From the NCBI RefSeq assembly GCF_000499385.1, contig NW_013653834.1, positions 7,501 through 17,500 of the forward strand: a stretch of DNA of 10,000 nt. The letters run 5' to 3'. Below the pieces are notes generated by a model. The model was not told where the DNA came from, made no database searches, and saw nothing but the letters and a program-made list of their open reading frames with translations. This document shows, one piece after another, positions 5,919 to 10,000 of the stretch. The first letter of the stretch is position 1, and each line of letters opens with the position of its first letter. The DNA comes from Eimeria necatrix. Its lineage: Eukaryota > Apicomplexa > Conoidasida > Eucoccidiorida > Eimeriidae. Both the position numbers and the translations under genes were made by a program.

Positions 5919-6362
5919 CTGGGCCGGCTAGCCAGCAGCCAGCGAGCCAAACAGCCGCAGCAAGATAACCAATCAAATGGATTTCTTTATTTTATTTTCA
6001 TTTTTATTTTCAAACAGAAAAAAACAAAAAATAAAAAAATAAACTCAACAGAAAGAGGGGCCCCCGGGGTCCCCTCAGGTACAGATATAAATGCATGTTA
6101 GTCTTTTAGGATATATAAATGATATATGATTGAATTGCATGCATTTAATTAAATGAAATATGCATGCAGTGGCCTTGGATTTGAAAAAGGAAATAAAATG
6201 GATTTAATTTTGGGGAGAAGTCTGCAGAAAATAAACAAAGAAATAAAAAAGAAATAAATAAAAAGAAAAACACAAACCCTCTGAGGGTTTAGGGCCTTCG
6301 GGTTTTTCCTTTTTTAAATTCTGGGGCCTCAGGCGCTCATCTTTTCCCCCAATCGGGGCATC
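5919..6362. other. Presumed 5' flank of the capping-protein gene
   Basis: No supported gene. It holds an A/T-rich part (5980-6050), a GGGGCCCCCGGGG palindrome (6055-6076), two TGCATGCA octamers (6136-6143, 6161-6168) flanking the palindrome CATTTAATTAAATG, an A-rich tract (6235-6272) and a tiny heptamer hairpin AAACCCT-CTG-AGGGTTT (6274-6290). Promoter elements for the minus-strand gene probably lie here, but none can be named with confidence. Confidence 0.5.
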
Positions 6363-6412
6363 TAGGGTTTAGGGTTTAGGGTTTAGGGTTTAGGGTTTAG
6401 GGTTTAGGGTTT
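6363..6412. repeat. Telomere-like array, seven TTTAGGG units
   Basis: A perfect heptamer array. On the minus strand it starts GAGTAAACCC and ends CCCTAG, the same ends as array-filled introns of the downstream gene. It could be a 5' UTR intron, but no coding exon is visible beside it. Confidence 0.95.
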
Positions 6413-6583
6413 ACTCTTTTTTGGATCTAAAAGTGTGTTGATTTGAGCAGACAAAGGCGGCGCTGCATGCAGCCAAAATGCTCACAAATGAGCTGTCTGT
6501 ACACCTCAATTGTCACTTATTTTGGGCATTTTTTCCTTTCAAAATGGAACATTGAAATCCAAAAAAAGTGGAAAAACATTTAC

Positions 6584-6700
6584 TTTAAAATGGCATTTAA
6601 AGTGGCATTAAAAGGCACTTAAAATGCATTCAAAATGTCATTTAAAATGGCATTTAAAATGGCATTTAAAATGGCATTTAAAATGGCATTTGAAATGGCA
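6584..6700. repeat. 12-base tandem repeat TTTAAAATGGCA, ten units
   Basis: The first units (6584-6640) are diverged and 10 to 12 bases long. Four perfect units run 6641-6688 and a one-base variant lies at 6689-6700. The gradient from degenerate to perfect suggests recent expansion at the right end. Confidence 0.92.
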
Positions 6701-6792
6701 TTTTCCGCCGCTGCTGGGGTGTACGTACAGCGGAGGCGCGCAAAGAGGCATGGTGTACGTACACCGCAAATGCGCGAAAACTTGAGGGAATT

Positions 6793-6915
6793 AAAATGAC
6801 TTTTTGGCCAAATTTGAGCCCACTTGGAGGCAAATAATGCAAATTAAATGCATGCATTTGATATAAATCAAATGCATGCATTTAATTTGCACTAATTGGC
6901 CATCAAAAAGTGTTT
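6793..6915. repeat. Long inverted repeat with 25-base perfect arms
   Basis: The inner arms 6838-6862 and 6867-6891 are perfect reverse complements with a 4-base loop, and each contains TGCATGCA. Outer arms around 6799-6811 and 6896-6911 (TTTTTGGCCAA type) are imperfect complements. Palindromes of the GTGTAC family lie outside on both sides (6752 and 6963). It resembles a small foldback or MITE-like element, but no clear target-site duplication was found. Confidence 0.88.
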
Positions 6916-7060
6916 TTAGGAAAAAGTTTTTGACTGTTGTGCGCAGTGCGCACTGCAGTTGCGGTGTACAGACACCCCACGCGCGGGGTTTCCGTTCGTT
7001 TGAAGAATCAGAAATCAGAAATGTTTTTAAATTGCAATGAGAGTCTGAATAAAGAATAAT

Positions 7061-7119
7061 AAAGGCATTTAAATCCCAATAAAAACATTTAAATCCCAAT
7101 AAAAGCATTTAAATCCCAT
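7061..7119. repeat. 20-base tandem repeat, three units
   Basis: CATTTAAATCCCAATAAAA-type units start at 7066, 7086 and 7106, nearly identical. The CATTTAAA part resembles the 12-base repeat at 6584. Confidence 0.9.
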
Positions 7120-7627
7120 TCTTGGTGCGGAAATCCGGAAGAAGTACCTGCGTGGCTTCTTTAGATACAAATAAGTGCATTTGGCTTTAAATTTGAACTT
7201 GGAATTAATTCAGAAATCCAATTTTCTCATTCTTGAGACTAAAACTGAATTTAAAAGTAATTCAGAGCTCCAGCTGCTGCTGCAGTTGTCCTTTAGACTT
7301 TATTTGCATTTAAAAGTCCATTTAAAACTCATTTTCCAAATTTTGAAACTTTTGTTTCTTTTATTTTCGCAAAACGACCCCTTTGGCCAGCCACTGCGGA
7401 GTGTACAGACACTCGAAAACAACTAAAAATGCAATACTCAAGTTCAAAAACTTTTGATTAAAGTGTTCAAATTTCAGGTGTACAGACACTGAAATGCAGA
7501 AAAACAATTCAGCCTTTTTGCCCGCACAACTTGCGGTGTACGTACACCCCAGAACTGCGTCATTCAACCAGTTGAAAATTTCCCTCCAATGCAAACAAAG
7601 CGAACCTGAAAAGCACATTTTATTTTA

Positions 7628-7678
7628 TTTTATTTATTTAAATTAATTATTCCATTTTATTTATTTAAATTAATTATT
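7628..7678. repeat. 28-base duplication of an A/T-only segment
   Basis: TTTATTTATTTAAATTAATTA occurs twice, at about 7628-7651 and 7656-7678, within a run of A and T from 7617 to 7688. Confidence 0.85.
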
Positions 7679-8066
7679 TTATTTAAATGAATTCAACAAA
7701 ATGAAATTCATCCCCCGACTTGTCTGCAGCTTCAGCCCGAAGCTCCATATTCTACACTGTGTGCGTTGGGGTGTACGTACACCTGCGGTTTCAAAACCGC
7801 GCAAATGTCTTCTTGAATTTAAAATCAGAAGGGGAATTAAAATTAATATTTTAAATCTTGTTAAAGCATCTTTTTGTGCTCAAATGAATTCAGAGAATTC
7901 AAATTTAATTATTTCGTTATTGTTTTTTGAATATTGGCGTTTGTCCAGCTTGCTTGCTCTGAGGTGTACGTACACTCCAACAACGTGGGCGCTGCTGCTG
8001 CAGCAGTTTTACTTGCTGCTGCTGCTGCTGCTGCAGCAAATAAAACAGCATCAGGGTGACGCTGGA

Positions 8067-8186
8067 TTAGGGTTTAGGGTTTGCGTGTGCAAGGGATTTG
8101 CATGCAGAGCGAATGAGAAAAAGAGAAACATGGAGGGGAGAAACCACTACGAGGGTTTAGCGAGGGTTTAGGGTTTAGGGTTTAGA
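8067..8186. repeat. Short telomere-like arrays
   Basis: TTTAGGG units at 8067-8082 and 8152-8186, separated by a unique stretch with a TGCATGCA octamer (8099-8106). They mark the border between the AT-rich tract and the GC-rich right third. Confidence 0.9.
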
Positions 8187-8207
8187 GCTCATCTGCTGCA
8201 GTACGGC

Positions 8208-8219
8208 TGCATGCATGCA
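8208..8219. repeat. TGCATGCATGCA, overlapping octamers
   Basis: Two overlapping TGCATGCA octamers. Other copies are at 6136, 6161, 6464, 6849, 6873, 8099 and 9194-9205. The octamer is a known abundant repeat of Eimeria and also resembles sites bound by apicomplexan AP2 factors. A plus-strand ATG lies inside it at 8215. Confidence 0.85.
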
Positions 8220-8397
8220 AATTGTTGAGGTGGTGATACACCCCAAACTAACAGTCAAAATTACAATACCTCAAGGGCCCCCATCTGGCATTCCTAAAGG
8301 GGCCCTCGGGGGGCCCCCGGGGGGCCCCCCGGGGCCCCCGGGGGCCCTGAAAGGGTACCCAGAGTGTGGGGCCCCCTGTGGACAAAGAGGGACCTGA
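8215..8397 (+). CDS. Short open frame, possible first exon
   Basis: Starts at an ATG inside TGCATGCATGCA and reads MQIVEVVIHPKLTVKITI before entering Gly-Pro-rich GGGGCCCC sequence, with a stop at 8395-8397. The first 20 codons are compositionally protein-like and not repeat. I see no family match and no strong donor, so it may be a chance frame. Confidence 0.18.
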   Translation: MQIVEVVIHPKLTVKITIPQGPPSGIPKGALGGPPGGPPGPPGALKGYPECGAPCGQRGT

Positions 8398-8600
8398 GGC
8401 CCTCTAGGGGCCCCCTACGGGGCCCCTAGAGGGCCTGTACCTTAAAGGGCGGCCCCACAAGAGTGCCTAGGAGGACTCGGACAGGGGGCCCCCCTGAGGG
8501 CCCCCAGGGGCCCCCAAAGCCCCAGAGGGTACTGGGAGGGGGCCCCCTGGGGCCTTGGGGGGCCCCCTGAGCCCCTAGAAAAGCCCCAAGGGGGCCCCTG
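8275..8600. repeat. GGGGCCCC palindrome island
   Basis: At least ten GGGGCCCC or GGGGGCCCCC palindromes separated by short spacers. 8401-8433 is itself an inverted repeat (CCTCTAGGGGCCCC facing its complement). Frames on both strands stay open through much of it because the motif carries no stop. Confidence 0.92.
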
Positions 8601-8670
8601 CAGCAAACTACTCTGTGCTGCAGCTGCTAGAGTGCCTTTGCTGCTGCCCCTATTTCCCTTGTTGCTGTTA

Positions 8671-8896
8671 GGGGCCCCCAAGGGGGCCCCCAGTTTCTAC
8701 ATTGTTGTTATAGTGGTCTTGGGGGGCCCCCAGGGGCCCCCCAAGTCCTATATTGTTGTTAAAGTGGACAAAGGGGGCCCCCGGGGGGCCCCCAAGACCT
8801 ACATTATTGTTAAAGTGGACTTAGGGGGCCCCCGAGGGGCCCCCAAGACCTACACTCTTGTTAAAGTGGTCTTGGGGGGCCCCCAAGGGCCCCCTA
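8671..8896 (+). repeat. 51-base tandem repeat, about 4.5 units, open on plus strand
   Basis: C runs starting at 8675, 8727, 8778, 8829 and 8880 mark a period of 51 (one step of 52). Each unit is a double GGGGGCCCCC palindrome plus a spacer encoding a Tyr-Ile/Thr-Val-Val-Lys-Val-type segment. The plus-strand frame 8446-8913 is open throughout (stop TGA 8911-8913) and gives 17-residue units such as GGPRGAPKTYIIVKVDL. Most differences between units change the amino acid, so selection on a protein is not evident. There is no ATG at its start. Confidence 0.85.
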
Positions 8897-8898
8897 AT

Positions 8899-8981
8899 TC
8901 AAAAAGGAGTTGAGAGGGGCGCTGAGGCCCACTGTGGGGTGTGCTGGTGCCCAATGAGGCAAGGGCTAGTCATCTGGAGCC

Positions 8982-9031
<50 letters not shown>

Positions 9032-9347
9032 GGCTGGGGCTGCAGGGGCTGGGGCGGGGAAGAAGCACTCAGGGGGCTGCTGCACCTCTTGCTGCTGCAG
9101 CGGCTGCTGCAGCAGCTGCAAGGGCGGGGGCCCCCCAGCAGGTGAAGGGGGCCCCCAGGTGACCCTAGAGGGGGCAGCTCGCACAGCAGCTGCTGCATGC
9201 ATGCAGCAGCAGCAGCAGGCCCTGAGGGGGCCCCACACTCTGCTTCTGGGGGGCCCCCAAAGGCGCGGGGGGCCCCTCTGGGAGAGGCCAGGGGCCCCCA
9301 GCATTTGCAGTGAAGGGGCTCTGAGCGCTGGCGCTGCAAGCCACAGA

Positions 9348-9389
<42 letters not shown>

Positions 9390-10000
9390 ACTGCAGCGCG
9401 CTGCTGCTGCGGTCATTAACCCTCCCCAGGAAAGCCGGGTTGGCTCTGCTGCTGAGGGGCCCCTGCAAGTAGGGGCCCCCACGGGGCCCCTCGACGCTGC
9501 AGAGGGGAAGCAGGGGGCCCCTGCTGCCTGCTGCTGCTGCTGCTGCTGCTGCTGCCGTTGCTCCTGCTGCTGCTGCTGGGCATCGCTCCCCTGCACGCAC
9601 TGGGCTCCACCCAGTAGCCACAGCAGCAGCAGCAGCAGCAGTTGCCGCTGCTTCGGCTGCTGCTGTCTGCGCTGCTGCTGCTGCTGCAGCCAACTGGTTC
9701 GAAGAGCAGCAGGAGTGCTGCTGCAGCAGCAGCTGCCTCTCAGGGGCCCCCGAGTCCTCAACTAAGCAGGGGGCCCTAGCTGGGGCCCCACAGCAAGGGC
9801 ACCCGCCCGTCTGCCGCGCTGGGGGCCCCCCTGGGGGGCCCCCCAGGGGGCCCCCCGGGGGGCCCCCCAGGGGGGCCCCCGGGGGGCCCCCCAAAGGGGC
9901 CCCCGGGGGGCCCCCCAAAGGGGCCCCTGGGGGCCCCCAGTAAGAATGCAGGGGAAGTCTACTCCCCAAAGGAGTACACAGAGCCGCTTGGGGACCTGTG
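8899..10000 (-). CDS. Long minus-strand open frame, possible 3' exon running off the window
   Basis: One minus-strand frame is open from the right edge of the window to TGA at 8901-8899, about 366 codons; the in-window TTG at 9969-9967 need not be a start. It reads as Gly-Pro-rich sequence from GGGGCCCC, then Ala, Gln and Cys/Ser tracts, with less repetitive stretches such as SSRANPAFLGRVNDRSSS and a C-terminus QMTSPCLIGHQHTPQWASAP. Such homopolymer-rich exons are usual in Eimeria, which favours coding. Against it, GGGGCCCC and CTG have no stops in any frame, plus-strand frames here are also open, and a consensus plus-strand donor CAG|GTGAAG lies at 9141. No family is recognised. Confidence 0.25.
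8983..9030. repeat. Perfect CTG tract, 16 units
   Basis: Forty-eight bases of pure CTG. It is CAG, hence poly-Gln, in the long minus-strand frame. A second pure run of 13 CTG units lies at 9349-9387, and shorter runs at 9530-9552 and around 9620-9690. Confidence 0.95.
9821..9939. repeat. Near-continuous G/C palindrome array
   Basis: About 120 bases consisting almost only of alternating G(4-6) and C(4-6) runs with an occasional A or T, the most extreme GGGGCCCC stretch in the window. Both strands can fold into very stable hairpins. A possible plus-strand donor (CCCCA|GTAAGA) follows at 9940. Confidence 0.93.

Larger units (their letters stand above)
6718..7976. repeat. Cluster of GGTGTACGTACACC-like palindromes
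   Basis: Eight copies of a 14-base palindrome: 6718-6731, 6752-6765, 6963-6976, 7400-7413, 7477-7490, 7535-7548, 7770-7783 and 7963-7976, plus a partial copy at 6494-6505 and one in intron 8 (2068-2081). The centre is either TACGTA or TACAGA. Several are extended by TGCG on the left or CGCAAA on the right, giving an ideal 22-base palindrome. A protein-binding site or a remnant of a dispersed element are both possible. Confidence 0.9.
6413..8060. other. AT-rich tract without recognisable genes
   Basis: About 1.65 kb, sharply lower in G+C than its flanks. Open frames up to about 150 codons exist but are broken by the palindromes listed below, use no recognisable motif, and lack the short clean exon pattern of the capping-protein gene. 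It holds palindromes, a 25-base perfect inverted repeat, 12-, 20- and 28-base tandem repeats and several short inverted repeats (for example 7728-7744 and 7784-7799). It may be the intergenic region between the capping-protein gene and whatever lies to the right. Confidence 0.6.

Noticed and set aside
6791..7108. 105-codon minus-strand open frame
   Set aside because: It reads through the foldback element and the 20-base tandem repeat; there is no protein-like conservation signal.
7701..8171. 156-codon plus-strand open frame
   Set aside because: It spans two GTGTAC palindromes, a CTG run and a heptamer array, has no recognisable motif and an AT-driven composition.
2123..8186. True chromosome end or telomere fusion
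   Set aside because: The heptamer arrays are short, switch orientation many times, and are separated by exons and unique spacers. They are interstitial telomere-like repeats within and around a gene.
1..10000. CRISPR array, tRNA, rRNA or bacterial operon
   Set aside because: Repeats are simple tandem sequences without regular unique spacers, no tRNA cloverleaf or rRNA core motif was seen, and the gene is a spliced eukaryotic one.

Overview
The window looks like nuclear DNA of a coccidian apicomplexan, almost certainly Eimeria. It combines long CAG/CTG tracts readable in any frame, dispersed TTTAGGG/CCCTAAA telomere-like heptamer arrays, TGCATGCA octamers and GGGGCCCC palindromes, as described for the repeat-rich segments of Eimeria genomes. 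No bacterial, organellar or viral gene is visible. The species is not resolved.

The main result is a complete, heavily interrupted gene on the minus strand, hidden inside what looks like pure repeat (start codon 5855-5853, stop 1714-1712). Ten short exons (39 to 168 bases, 897 bases in all) join with GT-AG boundaries and consistent phases into a 298-residue protein. It matches the F-actin capping protein beta subunit (CapZ beta) from end to end. None of these exons stands out as a long open frame, because each is only 13 to 56 codons long.

The nine introns are made largely of simple repeat, and the kind differs from intron to intron: telomere-like heptamers, GCTA tetramers, CTG triplets, TTTA tetramers, a polypyrimidine tract and a 20/21-base minisatellite. 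In introns 2, 4 and 6 a C-rich heptamer array starts at the 5' splice site and a complementary G-rich array lies downstream, at or towards the 3' splice site, so the intron RNA could fold back on itself.

Layout: 1-1272 is CTG/CAG mosaic that probably holds the last exons of a plus-strand gene (candidate exons 488-531, 809-1003 and a terminal exon ending at 1272). 1262-1722 is a GCTA block in which both convergent genes find their stop codon. 1712-5855 is the capping-protein gene. 5861-6412 holds telomere-like arrays and the presumed 5' flank. 6413-8060 is an AT-rich tract without a recognisable gene, carrying a family of GGTGTACGTACACC-like palindromes, a long inverted repeat and short tandem repeats. 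8067-10000 is very GC-rich GGGGCCCC and CTG sequence, with a 51-base tandem repeat and open frames on both strands; its coding status cannot be settled from sequence alone.

All spliced models here were built by reading splice sites, phases and remembered family motifs. No alignment program or transcript data were used.
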